A stretch of DNA of 64,000 bases from Dolomedes plantarius (lineage: Eukaryota; Arthropoda; Arachnida; Araneae; Dolomedidae): contig OU015490.1 in assembly GCA_907164885.2 (NCBI GenBank), positions 211,917,443 to 211,981,442 on the forward strand, in the 5' to 3' direction. The notes beneath the pieces were generated by a model. The model was not told where the DNA came from, searched no databases, and was given only the letters and a program-made list of their open reading frames with translations. Position numbers and translations under genes: made by a program. Shown one piece after another: positions 1 to 10,980 of this stretch. The first letter of the stretch is position 1, and each line of letters begins with the position of its first letter.

Positions 1-584
1 AGTGGCCCAAGACCGCGCCAAGATATCGCACCCCCATGCTTTAGAGTCGGCAAGAGGCATTCAGGATAAAACGCTTCTTTGGGCGTTCTACAGACATAAA
101 CGCGTCCGGTCGTCTGAAATAGGGTGAATGACGATTCATCTGACCATATTAGCTGTTGTGGGGACCAGCCTTTGTGATCTCTTCACCATTGGCTTCGCTT
201 GAAAGCATTAGTTGCTGTCACCAAGGGTTTACGAATTGCCACTCTGCCATAAATATTCGCAGCCTGAAGTTCCCTTTTGACAGTTTTTGTTGAAACGTGG
301 TCCTGGAGATGACTGTTAATTTTGGATGTTATCTCGGATAATGATTGCTTGTGCTTTCGGGCTACTATGCGCTTCAAGACTCGTCTATCCCTATCAGCAA
401 GCTTGGACTTTCGGCCACTGTTGTGCTTTGAAGACGTCGTCTTACCCTCTTACGTGTACGCTGTCATAACGGCTGATACCGTACTCCTTGCAAACCCCCA
501 AAGGTTTGCTGTTTCCGTAAACGATGCTCCACTTAAATGCGCTCCAGCTATCATTTCTCTTTGGAACTCTGACAGGTCTGACAT
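1..584 (-). pseudogene. Tc1-like transposase, N-terminal two-thirds, interrupted and cut by window edge
   Basis: On the minus strand the frame opens at ATG 584-582 and reads as a Tc1-family transposase: an N-terminal helix-turn-helix region (LSEFQREMIAGAHLSG), a basic segment with GRKSKL and DRDRR, a second helical segment, then WSDESSFTLF holding the first catalytic Asp and KHGGAISW. The frame runs off the window at base 1, so the second Asp and the Glu are not visible. Two in-frame stops break it: TAA at 450-452 and TGA at 183-185. Tc1 transposases of about 340 residues cut and paste their own TIR-bounded element at TA sites. This copy cannot make a full protein. Family is clear; subfamily is not assigned. 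Confidence 0.85.
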
Positions 585-794
585 TTCAACTTATCACAGA
601 TAGTTCGATAGAAAAATGCATCGTAGGTGACTGCTGTTGAGAGACTGATACCTTCCTCTTCAAACTCACTAGGTGGCAGACTTCTGTTGCAGGTGGCGCG
701 GCTGTACTGCAGGTTTGAAATACATCATACTTTTTCACAGGTGTTCGTATTATTTTGTACTCCATCTGCATATAGATATACAATTTTTCATGAA

Positions 795-908
795 TTCCAT
801 CAAAAAAATTTTGGGCTGCACCTCCCGCTCTTAATGTTTATCTGGCCAGACAGAATGCGCTTAGCACGTTTCTACTGAAATGATATACCCAGTATTTTTT
901 TGATGGAA
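795..908. repeat. Short inverted repeat, 15-bp perfect arms
   Basis: TTCCATCAAAAAAAT at 795-809 is perfectly complementary to ATTTTTTTGATGGAA at 894-908, with about 84 bases between. It lies upstream of the Tc1 relic and may be part of that element's terminal structure; this is inference. Confidence 0.55.
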
Positions 909-946
909 AGCATGAAAAGTTTTATATCTGTATATCTAGTCACAAC

Positions 947-981
947 TTTTAAAGAACGACTCAGGCAGTCGTTCTTTAAAA
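947..981. repeat. Perfect 15-bp hairpin with 5-base loop
   Basis: TTTTAAAGAACGACT (947-961) pairs perfectly with AGTCGTTCTTTAAAA (967-981) around the loop CAGGC. No gene is next to it. Function unknown; it could be a small insertion footprint or the tip of a degraded element. Confidence 0.8.
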
Positions 982-1383
982 ATAATTTCATTAATTTTCT
1001 TATGCCTTAATATAACTAATGGGCTAATAGTTCGGAATGAAAGTTATGTGTCGTTATGTTTCTCTGTTTAAAGAGATTTTCCTCCCACTGCTTATGAAGC
1101 CCCAAAACTCTAAAAGATTTATCTTATATGATTTCACGGAATAAGTAATTCAAATACATATCGTATGTTAAATCTGTTTCGCGAACTTAGGGGAAAAAAC
1201 CTGTAGAACTCTTAAACTTCTTCCCATTTTATGATCCTCAAACAATTCATATGATTAGATCAACAGAAGGCATCCAAAAACTGGTCATGGGACAAACTTA
1301 TTTTTTCTATTTTTTTCTTCTTTTTTTTCGAAATTTTATTAAGTTCTATTAGTTTGAACGGCATTGTGTAAAATTGTCTAAAC
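982..1383. other. No recognisable feature
   Basis: AT-rich sequence without an open frame, repeat unit or motif that I can identify. Confidence 0.5.
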
Positions 1384-1560
1384 CAGCGGTTCTCAACCTT
1401 TTTAGACTCACGACTCCACTAAACGTCAGAAAAATAAAATAAACACTTCACCCTCCCCCCCAGTCACCCCCAGACCAACTCTCAAACCACCGCCAAATCT
1501 CCCATCGAAACAAACCTCTTTTCCCCCGCGTATCGAATTTCACTGGTTGTGGTGAAGGGG
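1384..1560 (+). mobile_element. hAT-type terminus fragment
   Basis: The stretch opens with CAGCGGTTCTCAACCT, a typical hAT (Charlie-like) terminal inverted repeat, followed by C-rich non-coding sequence. No matching opposite end was found nearby, so this is probably a one-ended remnant. The MITE at 13279-13740 ends in a related terminus. Confidence 0.5.
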
Positions 1561-1758
1561 CTGTATCCACATTTAAGTGGTGCGCTTAGGGGCACAAAAA
1601 TCATTAAAAAATCAATTTAAAACACTAATTGAGCCCCAAATTTCATTTTTCCTGATTTAAGTTCATCGGGTCGTAAACATTAACTGTGCCGAATTTGGTC
1701 CCGGTGGGTGAAACAGTCTATGATTCTATAGCGGAAAGACAAACAGACAAGCTCTTTT

Positions 1759-1829
<71 letters not shown>
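1759..1829. repeat. (AC)n-(AT)n microsatellite
   Basis: About 24 bases of AC repeat pass directly into about 47 bases of AT repeat. Confidence 0.95.
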
Positions 1830-1833
<4 letters not shown>

Positions 1834-1835
1834 TT

Positions 1836-2047
1836 ACTAACTATCTATAATCGCCCATTCTGTACTTCATCTCTGCCATGGTAACCCGTCTTGACGTAAA
1901 CGCTCCGCCTTCCACATACTAACTTCCTCCGCCAATTCTGGCAACCTCTTTCACCTAATGCTATTTTGGCGCTTTTTAGCGAGAGACGCAGGCTGGCTCC
2001 GAACTGAGTAAGATGTGTCAATCTTTACGTTAAATAAACTTTGGATT

Positions 2048-2080
<33 letters not shown>
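1836..2080 (+). mobile_element. LTR-like or element 3'-end fragment, then (AC)n(AT)n
   Basis: This is a stretch of higher GC than its surroundings, without an ORF, ending in TTAAATAAACTTTGGATTA followed by an AC then AT repeat (about 2050-2080). A short AATAAA-type signal at the end of a moderately GC-rich block resembles an LTR or retroelement 3' end. No second copy exists in the window, so the call is weak. Confidence 0.25.
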
Positions 2081-2926
2081 CAGGGTGACAATTATTGAGC
2101 TATATGAAATAAAAATTCAAATTTTTACAAACTACTGAGTTCGAAAATTTTATTCAAATTTGAAAAGTAACTACAGATAATCGGATTTAGTTTATGACAT
2201 GTTCGATATGCTTGCCATCACAGGATATGATGTGACGTAGACGAAAAGCAATATTCTGGAAGTCTCCCTGAAGTGTCGAAACATTGATGCTTTCGATGAC
2301 CTCCTGGATGGCTGTTTGTTAGCTCAGCAATGGTTTCGGGGTTATTTGAGTAAACTTTGTCTTTAATATTTCCCCACAAAAAAAAGTCACAAGGGCTGAG
2401 ATTAGGAGAATATGGCAGCCAATCTATTCGAATTTCCAGTGGCCTCTGTGTATCCCAAAGTGCGAATGTACTCTCCAAAGTGCTCTTCCAGGGCTTCAAA
2501 CACTCTATAGGTCAGATGAGATGGCGCTCCGTCCTGCATGAACAGCATCTTTTCGAAATATGGGTTACTTTGGATAATAGGGATGAGATCATTTTCTAAA
2601 ATGTTGACATATCGTTCAGCAGTCACTGAATATCATTGAATATCCGTTCAATGAATATCACACCGATGATTTCCTTAGAGCCAGAATCGGGCTGTTATTG
2701 CTCGAATAGTAGGCCTTGACGATGGATATACGCTTAGAAATGCTGCATTTAGTTTCTGAGCGTATATCCATGAACAACAAGAAATGAATAATAACAATTC
2801 GAGTGCACATGATCAAAAAAATTCCCAACATGCCCTGCATTCAACGGCCAAGTTATCACTGAATCTCGACAAAACTTCAAAAGTTAATGCGTTTTATTTT
2901 TTCATACAGCTCAATAATTGTCACAC

Positions 2927-2928
<2 letters not shown>
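2081..2928 (-). mobile_element. Mariner-like element, internally deleted, both TIRs present
   Basis: The ends are inverted copies: CAGGGTGACAATTATTGAGC at the left matches the complement of the right end (GCTCAATAATTGTCACACTG), and similarity continues for over 30 bases. Both ends abut (AT)n arrays, consistent with a TA target inside a microsatellite. At about 850 bp it is shorter than the usual 1.2-1.3 kb, and the loss falls within the transposase gene. Confidence 0.85.
2218..2771 (-). pseudogene. Mariner-like transposase, deleted and frameshifted
   Basis: The start is ATG 2771-2769 (MDIRSETKCSISKRIS), followed by an N-terminal DNA-binding segment (IVKAYYSSNNSPILALRK). The middle of the gene, including the first catalytic Asp, is missing. 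The remainder carries MLFMQDGAPSHL (second Asp) and DWLPYSPNLSPCDFFLWG (third Asp). The second and third blocks lie in different frames, joined near 2450-2460. A further frameshift near 2310 separates the C-terminal tail that ends in FRLRHIIS. The protein would be inactive. The motif set is that of the Tc1/mariner superfamily with a third Asp. Confidence 0.85.

Positions 2929-2976
<48 letters not shown>
2929..2976. repeat. (AT)n microsatellite
   Basis: Uninterrupted AT repeat directly beyond the right end of the mariner-like element. Confidence 0.95.
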
Positions 2977-2977
<1 letters not shown>

Positions 2978-3351
2978 TACAACAACGCTTATTTGTTTGG
3001 ACTGATAATTTATTTGAAATATGAAGTTTTTGATGAAAAAACAACATTTCCTTCAACATCAAATCTAATTGAGATAAGAATGCATAAAGAAAGATTTAAT
3101 CGTAATGTTTTTAAGCCAAGAAATGCCAGGAATGCGTGGAAACGCAGTCAGTAAATATCCGTTATTTTTAGATGAGAATTACTAAACAAGGTGATACCCG
3201 AATTATATTAAAACTCTTAAGACAATTGCTCTGTTTTTGTAAGTATTTTCATTGTTTACATACATGTGGGAGGTTTATGCTGTTTATTGTAGTTGTCAAT
3301 TGAAAAAAATACCTTATTTTTTTATTATTTCATAACCTGTAAGATATTTAT

Positions 3352-3352
<1 letters not shown>

Positions 3353-3395
<43 letters not shown>

Positions 3396-3396
3396 C

Positions 3397-3458
<62 letters not shown>
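3353..3458. repeat. (AC)n-(AT)n microsatellite
   Basis: About 60 bases of AC, with a short CCCC interruption, followed by about 45 bases of AT. It borders one end of the R1 repeat. Confidence 0.95.
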
Positions 3459-3462
<4 letters not shown>

Positions 3463-3465
3463 ATA

Positions 3466-4890
3466 TACTACCCCAGTTACGAATTCTTTAAAAAACGCAG
3501 AAAATTTAATATAAACCAAACACTTGAAAATTATTGTGTACGAAAGAAAAAAATAATAACCCTTGAAAATTATTGTAAAGGATATATTGAAAACGAAACT
3601 ATAATGCTCGTTATCTAATACATTTTAATAAACTATTCTCAAAAGTTTTTTTTTCATTGCAAAATACTGATTTAAGAAAATTTAAACTGTGTAGAATAAC
3701 AAGCATTTGCATTTTTCCTATAGATAAATTAAATACTCCTCCAGGATTCTCCTCTGACTGATTAGAAAAAAGACTAACTAGTCTAGGAATAATGTTTTCC
3801 TGTAAGGGAGTTTGTTATGCAATCTCTGAAAAAAGAGTTTATCCACGGTTAAAGAATTCCGAGGGATTTTCTGTTGTTAAATTCTAATTGAAAATGTATA
3901 CCATGTTGTTAAACTTTCGCCGGGTGTTTCAAGGAATAGATTGGGGAATTATATTTTCTACTGGATAAAGATTTCCTCTTGTGATTTTCAGAAAAAATAT
4001 TGTATATTTTAAGTGGAGTCATAAGGTCCCTTTCACATAAAATCTATATTTTATCATCAATAAGCTAGTAATACTATATGTTGTGTTATATTTTATGCAA
4101 ATAAGTCCGTTTTAATATATTAAAATGCTGGATAATGGATTCAAAATATTCGGCGATTTATATATATATATATATATATCGAAAGCTAGAATTTGAAATA
4201 TTACTTTTCACATAAGGAAACAAATTTAATTATAAAAATCTTTTAACGGAATTTTTCCTATCAGTAATAATTTTTAACTACAGAAAACAATAACATATAG
4301 TTATGTTTGAAAACTTTTATATTTTCCCTAGTAACGAATTTTTTTTACTCTCAAAAACTATTTAAAGATTGTCTGAAACATTAGATTTGACAGATGTTAC
4401 AATTGTTTGCTGTAAAATGTAAAATTTACTCCCGTTATGTAATGGTAGTTTACATTATTGACTTTACTAGAATTCTTCCACAACCTTATAAACAGACATC
4501 ATCTTATCATGTAATTTTTACCTCATTTTATGAAATTTTCAAACATCTCTTCTCACTTTATGAATACTTTATTTCTAAAGAATTTCCCACATGAGAACAT
4601 ATTTAGCGCTATGATCGATTTCTCTAGACTTCTGAGAGAAAAAATAAGAGTTTCGGAAAACCCTAAAAGGGTAATCAACAACTTATAATTATTTTATTAG
4701 ACACGCTGTGTTGAGCAAGGAGGCTTTCTAAACAAAGATACAGGGATGCTTATATTTATTTTGCATTAAGATATCGCTAAGAATTACGCTAATGCTTAGT
4801 GAGCTACAAATTTTACTGAATCTCAGAGATAAGGATGCAAAAGCAGAAGAAAAATGTTTAGTAGATGTTAGTACTAAGTGAGTCCCCTTG
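3466..4890 (+). mobile_element. Dispersed repeat R1, copy 1
   Basis: This segment reappears in inverted orientation at about 18,840-19,790. Matching blocks include the edge ATACTACCCCAGTTACGAATTC (similar to the complement of 19738-19765), the block around TGTAAGGGAGTTTGTTATGCA, the block near 4080, and the distal block 4765-4890 containing AAGCAGAAGAAAAATGT. The part at about 4100-4740 has no clear partner in the other copy. No coding motif is visible. Both copies have one end against an (AT)n array. Probably a non-autonomous transposon or degraded retroelement; class unknown. Confidence 0.7.
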
Positions 4891-5122
4891 TAAGTATTTT
4901 GCTGTTTTCTTTGGAAATTATAGTTTTCTTCTGGGAATTAGCATTATGTATTAAAAATTATCATAACTAGAGAGATAAGGATGTGATTTATCTTTTATCA
5001 TAATATAGAGCCTGATAAAAATTAAGAGCAATAGGTCTTATAGGTCAGTATAGGTCTAATAGGTCTTATAGTTTCATTTTGTTAGGCAAATATAAAATGT
5101 AAATTTTTTTCAGAATTTGCTT

Positions 5123-7026
5123 ACGCCTCACTAACATGAAAGATATATATGCCAAATTTGAAGAAGATTGGATAATATTTAGAGGTTGCAAACTTTGATC
5201 AGTTTTGTAAAAGTAGGAAAAAATACGATTTTCAATGTTAATTACTTTATTGGGAAAAATAGAAATCACAAACTTAAAATAATATTAAAACTAGACACAA
5301 TAAGATTAATAGCTAGTATGGCAGGCAAAACATGTGTTATATTAATCAACTTTGAAGGATGCAATCCCTTCTTTTGTTCGCTTGGTGACGACTTTTATGT
5401 GATGCTCGACTGCTGTAAAAAATTTATTTTCGTTGTTCGTCCCTAACCGATTCGTTAAACCTTTTTTTTATCAGAGCAATTCCTCTTTCTGCGGTATCTC
5501 TAACCACCTTAAAAGCATTCACATGGCTTCTTAGAGAATCACTGCAGTATTCTATCACTTAGTGGCTCACAAACTATTCAAAGAACGTCTTTGTTTTACT
5601 AGTAAAGAGAAGGTTCAGGTCTTTTCCTTCAAAAAATAGGGTTTTACCCTTTAGTCATTTAATTCCTTTTTCTTTACAGGTTTGGTTTCTAAATTTTTAG
5701 TCATATTTTTCTTATCAGCCTGCGTAATACGTTTGTCCAAAAAACCAATCCTACGTTTGTTTCTTACAGATACCAAAGGTGTCCCTTCTTAATTGTGAGA
5801 GCACTTTCTTGACGTCTGCATCTGGGTAAGTGCTCAGAAGCTGTTGCATATCCAAATCATTCTTGTTTGTCCTTCGACTTACAATTGCCTCGTACCAAAA
5901 GCGAACATATATGAGGCTGACAAAATATGGAACCCGTTTCATACTCGTTTAGGAATATTCAATTGTTTATAGAAGAGGGCATTTTTAAGTGCATATATTG
6001 TCTTAGCCATCCACCGTGCTTGATGGAGAGCCCCTAGGATCCTGAAACTGAAGTCGTTTTTAGACCAACCTCCTAGGTACAGGAGTCAGAGTTGTAATAA
6101 CTCTTTCTAGTCTTCTCTTGGAGCACTTCCGTCTTTTAGGACATTTTGGATGTAGTTAACCATTTTCAATCGTTGGTCTTCTAGAAAGCCTTTCACGGGA
6201 CTTTCTTAATTAAGCACTGCCGTGTATGACTTCTTATCAAGTGAAGCTCACAGACTTTGGAACTTCCGAAATATCTGGATGTCAGGACCCATTGATGGTA
6301 TGCCACAGCACTCTTAAAACACTACTTTCAATATCAGTTCATGGGTGTGATGATGGCAAGCCAACCACAACAAAGTTCGTCCGAATTCCTTTTCAATTCT
6401 GGTACACGACCGTTCGATCAGTCCTGTATTAGATGCTGTAGTATCAAAAGATATATCAATGACATTGTCACGTAGACCAAATCGGTCCACTTCCCGAATA
6501 ACTACTTCAGCCATCTACTCATCAGTGAATTTCAGGCCAACAGGTACGCCAAGCAAATGTTCAAAATTTTTGCCATTCACTAGAACTGCAACTCTCTCTT
6601 GCAATGTTTTGACACTCTCATGGTCAACTGAGGGCAACTTTGAACTATCCAAATGAAAAACCAAATGAGGAGAATTTTCAAAGAGTGACTCTTCGATTTT
6701 CTTTGCCATATACTTCTATTGATCACCCGAGCTCGGTAAACGGTAGCTGGAGATACGATTAGTAATAGTTGATAGAGTTAGGGTAAAGTTGATTAATATA
6801 ACACGTGATTTGTCTTTCATACTATCTATTAATTTTACTGTCAAGTTTTAATATTATTTTAAGTTTGTGATTTCTACTTTTCCCATTAAGAGTAATTAGC
6901 ATTAAAAATCGTATTTTTTGCCAACTTTTACAAAACAGATCAAAGTTTTCAACCTCTAAATATTATCCAACCTTCTTCAAATTTGGCATATATATCTTTT
7001 ACATCACCGAGACTCGGGGCATAAGT
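5123..7026 (-). mobile_element. DNA transposon 'element A' with ~230-bp TIRs
   Basis: Bases 5137-5355 and about 6785-7005 are long imperfect inverted repeats. For example GATATATATGCCAAATTTGA on the left has its complement on the right, and the similarity runs over roughly 220 bases. The outer edges extend to about 5123 and 7026. Between them lies a minus-strand transposase-like pseudogene. The layout (long TIRs, single gene, about 1.9 kb) is that of a cut-and-paste transposon. The superfamily is uncertain. Confidence 0.75.
5460..6709 (-). pseudogene. Transposase-like protein of element A, degraded
   Basis: From ATG 6709 the frame gives an N-terminal part ending FTDE, an in-frame TAG at 6515-6517, then VDRFGLRDNVIDISFDTT and ASNTG, then LLWLACHHHTHELILKVVF and a second stop. 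Downstream in the same strand are LGGWSKNDFSFRILGAL followed by HQARWMAKTIYALKNALF, and near 5500-5570 a C-terminal block VVRDTAERGIALI. The pattern (F/C)D-T-x-x-S/N-N-x-G followed about 25 residues on by C-x-x-H is what would be expected of an RNase H-fold transposase with a CxxH insertion. I recognise these blocks from arthropod and cnidarian proteins annotated only as uncharacterised. Several stops and frameshifts make it a pseudogene. Confidence 0.65.
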
Positions 7027-7067
7027 AGAGTCCTATGAAAATCACATCTAAGGAAAATTGAAAAACC

Positions 7068-7290
<223 letters not shown>

Positions 7291-7726
7291 GTAAGGCTAT
7301 TAAATATGGGGGGGGGTGATTGCGCGACCTTAACACGGGATTTTAGTTAGGTTATCTGCACAGGATTACTGAAACCCCAATTTCATCATTAGAAAAAAAA
7401 AATCTTCGGCTGCTCATTGTTAAAATGAAAACCAGAGTGTTTCCAGTTTGTGCTTCAAATTTCAGTGGTAGTGTCATCTAGTTAAAATTATTGAGGATCG
7501 TCAAAATTTACAAGAAAAATATATGATTCGGAAAAAAAATTAATCATCAAAAATTCATCGGAAAAAGGTTTTAATAAAAATTAATGTTCATCAAATTAAA
7601 AATTTAGATCGAGTTTAGTTTAAACAGCGACATGGCTGTTAATCAAGTCAACAAAAGAAAAGTGTGCTGTTAAAAAAGTTGTGTATTTGGTGTTGTCTGA
7701 GTTTCGACGATGGTGGTTTGTATTAA

Positions 7727-8121
7727 CCCATTAGTGCCTAGCGTCCTTTTAAAAGGACGCTTACATAATAAGCTCTAAATCACTGAATTTTTTATTTTTT
7801 TTCGATCCAAATAGCAGAATATCATGACAAAGTGTTGTATTTGTTATTATTCAACATTTGGCAGCAGTACATTAATGTTCTATTTCTGCTTTGAAGGTCT
7901 AAAATCAGAATTAGTCGTTTTTTAGCTTTTCAAAAGGGCGTCACGCAAAAAGTAAGTTTATTTTATTGTTTTTCAATGTTACGAAAATATTTTATGCTGT
8001 TATCACAGTCAATACTCTTTTATTAAATACGTATCTTTCAAAATTGTTAAAATTAATTTTTAACATTGTTTTATTTTCTTTTGCGTAGAGTTCTATATAT
8101 AGGACGCTAGGCACGGATGGG
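7727..8121. mobile_element. piggyBac-type short element (MITE-like)
   Basis: TTAA (7723-7726) is followed by CCCATTAGTGCCTAGCGTCC, and the stretch closes at 8121 with the inverted form GGACGCTAGGCACGGATGGG. A TTAA target and CCC/GGG ends are the signature of piggyBac. Each end also carries an inner palindrome (CGTCCTTTTAAAAGGACG on the left). The right TTAA has decayed (GTAC follows). The 395-bp interior is non-coding. Confidence 0.75.
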
Positions 8122-8669
8122 TACATGTTTTTCTGACTTGTTCCGCTATACGAATGCGTCTTTTTTTTTCTCAATTTATGATGTTTTATTACATAGAGAA
8201 AAGGAAAAGCTATTTATTTTTAGAAAAATGATGCTATAAATTATTTTTATAAATAAAGATTAATGAGTATTCCTTATTTCTGAAAATATTTTTTAAATAA
8301 ATGTTCTGTGATTAAGGAATGATTAAAAAAATTTCTTATTTAAGAGAAATATTAGCCTCTTGATAATGTAATGAACGTATTAACAAATTAGCCTCTTAAA
8401 TACAAAAATTTTAATCAAAGGATGTGTTCTGTATTTAGTGATTTTTAAAAAATAAATAAAAATTACGAAGTACATAAGTAACTGTCTGGATTTTTTAAAA
8501 ATATGTGTATTTTAAATGTCTGTAATTTAATAAATTTTAAGAAGTTTGTGTTTTAATCAAAATTATATTTGATCTAAATATACTGAAATGGGCAATCGAT
8601 AAGTTTTAAAGCTCTTATTTATATTTTTGTTTTTATTTTAAGTTTGACTGTGGAGAGGCATTAGCTTTA

Positions 8670-9420
8670 ATGGCAGAGTTATCTGATAATGATACATTCC
8701 ATGAAGCGGATATTTATTTGGACCCACCATCTAATGAAGTTACCGATGACTGGCACTATACGGTTTAATAGAACTAAAAATGTCCACTTAGCGATGTTAA
8801 ATCTGTTTAAAAAGAAGAGTAGGGGAAGTTTTGATTTTGAGAACAGCAAATATTTTAAAATGGTTCGATGGAATGACAATAGTGTCGTTACTTTGGTGTC
8901 TAACCATTAGGTATTGAACCTGCAGCTCAGGCCAAACGCTGGTCGGATATTGATAAAAGATTTATAGTGATTGACCAACCGTATATTGTGTCTCAATATA
9001 ATAAATTTATGGGAAAACACCGATAAAATGGATCAAAATCTGGCACAATATCGGTGTTCCATACGGTCTAAAATGGTGGTGGCCACTGTTTTTGTTTAGC
9101 TTAGAAACATCAATCCAAAATGCGTGGCTACTGTACAGATTATGCCCTTCTAATGACAGTAACAGAATGGATCTCCTCCACTTTAGAAGAGAAATCTGTC
9201 AGATATATTTTTCTAAGTACAATAAGAGACCAAATAACAGTCTGGCTGCAGGGAAACCAAAAAAACTTTCAAAAAGAGTGTCTGGTGATGTCCGGTATGG
9301 CGGAAAAGATCATTTAATCGTTGTGAATCCAAAATAGATAAGATGCGCCTACTGTGGCAAAAATCTACAAGAAAATGCAATAAATGTTTATTTGGATTGC
9401 ATGTAAATGCTTTGAAATCT
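8670..9420 (+). pseudogene. piggyBac transposase, internally deleted
   Basis: The N-terminus starts at ATG 8670 (MAELSDNDTFHEADIYL), an acidic leader typical of piggyBac. It passes almost directly into the mid-to-late block TGTIRFNRTKN, so several hundred residues including upstream catalytic Asp positions are missing. Then come RWNDNSVVTLVSN, an IDQPYIVSQYNKFMG block, DKMDQNLAQYRCSIRSK, SIQNAWLLYRLC and a C-terminal CAYCGKN zinc-binding remnant. The blocks sit in three frames with several stops. The protein is non-functional. The order of blocks leaves little doubt about the family. Confidence 0.85.
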
Positions 9421-9777
9421 TCCACACAAAATAGCTTGTATATAAATTGTGTAAAAAAAAAAAAACATTACGAATAGCATTTTTCATTATGTTGTATTTT
9501 AATAAGCCCTTTTTATATGTAAATTTAAATATAAAAGTGTGCAAAATTTATCATAAGTCATAATTTATTAAATTTGTGCCTTTTTGACATTTTCAGCTTT
9601 TCAAATTGTTTTTGATTTATTTTAAATGACTAAAATACAATTTAAATTCCTCGTGTTTATTTTATTATGCATTTTTTCGCAGAGTTCCATTGGTTTCATG
9701 CGTTTATTTATCTAAAACAACATTAAAAGGAATAGGTTTAGAAAATCTAGGGTTGAAGTGTTTGTGTAAAACCTGTA

Positions 9778-9930
9778 CCCTCCCGTGCCTATCGTCCTTT
9801 TTATAGGACGGTAACATTATTTTGAATAAATATTAAAATTTTAATGCTAGGAATTTTTTTATTATTTTTTAAGTTCATTTTGCACCTGTACGAACATAAT
9901 TAGGTATAGAAAATTAAAGAATTCGATGTT
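9778..9930 (+). mobile_element. piggyBac-type terminus, one-ended
   Basis: CCCTCCCGTGCCTATCGTCC followed by the palindrome CCTTTTTATAGGACGG repeats the left end of the element at 7727 in direct orientation. No inverted partner is visible to the right, so this is a separate, truncated insertion or a rearranged end. Confidence 0.6.
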
Positions 9931-10029
9931 AGGCATTAATATATTAAAGAAATTATCGGGGAACTTTCCGGAAATTCCAGGATGTGAACAAAATAGAGTC
10001 CATGGCTCTCCGGGACTGCCTGGCGAGTT

Positions 10030-10980
10030 TTAAAAAATATCGGATAAATAGTTTGCGTTTGAAAATATATTATTTTTTGTAATATGGGAAAAATGTAAAG
10101 GTAAGAACTTTCATTCAAATTTAAAATATGCAGATGGGTGGATATGTGTAAAAAGAAATCCTGAGGAACGAATATGTTTGGTAAACATGTTAAAATTAAA
10201 AAAAATTGATAATTGATGTAAATGGTTTAATTTGCAATTGACGATTGAATTATTTTGTAATTAAAATTTTAAAATTTGAATATGGTAATGATGAAAAATT
10301 GATATATGTAACAATTCTGTGTAAATTGGTTTTCTGTGTAAATTTTGTAAATTTGTGGTGACAAGTTTAAATTCAGTAAAAAAAGTCTGGCAGTTTGGAA
10401 CTATTTGTAATAAAAATGAAAATTTTAATATTGCGAAAGGGATTAAGTACATGTTGAAAATTGTTTTCTGGGGATTGATCACTCCAGTCAATCCTGTTTT
10501 ATTTTCGGGGGGCGGGGAGGGGGGAAAGCTAGGTAGCAGAATAGTAATAATATATTGCTAAAATATTGAAAATGGTAATTTCATTATATTATGGAAAATT
10601 TTAAAACATGATCGGGTCTAAATGTGCATTTGATTTTGTTGCTGTTGGCAGTGTCGTTATTTTGTAAATAATTTTTTTGAAGTGTTGATTTAATAATAAT
10701 GTGTTATTTTCGGTATATTGAATATCGGTGCTCAAGTTTATATAATTGATAAATTTTGGATGTAATTTTATAAGTGTATTTTTTTATTTGTATTGATATA
10801 AATTTATTTGATATATAATGTTTTGTGATGTAGGGAATTGAGTTGTATTGATCGAGATGTAAGGTCTGAGGATTTTAAATTTTAAATTGGAAGAATTGTG
10901 AGTTTTGATTAAAATGTGAGTATGTTAACATATTTTATCATTTGTGTTAGATATCAATTTGTTTTAGATAGAATTGACAT
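10030..10980. other. C-depleted, G/T-skewed block without recognisable gene
   Basis: On the plus strand C is rare relative to G over nearly 1 kb (only isolated C residues per line, with runs such as GGGGGGCGGGGAGGGGGG near 10507-10524). The skew is stronger than in neighbouring sequence. No protein or RNA motif was recognised. Origin unknown. Confidence 0.45.

Noticed and set aside
4394..4594. 66-codon frame as a small gene
   Set aside because: AT-rich, no motif, lies inside repeat R1.
10030..10980. Mitochondrial insertion
   Set aside because: The skew is suggestive but I could not read any mitochondrial gene or rRNA motif; kept only as an open observation.
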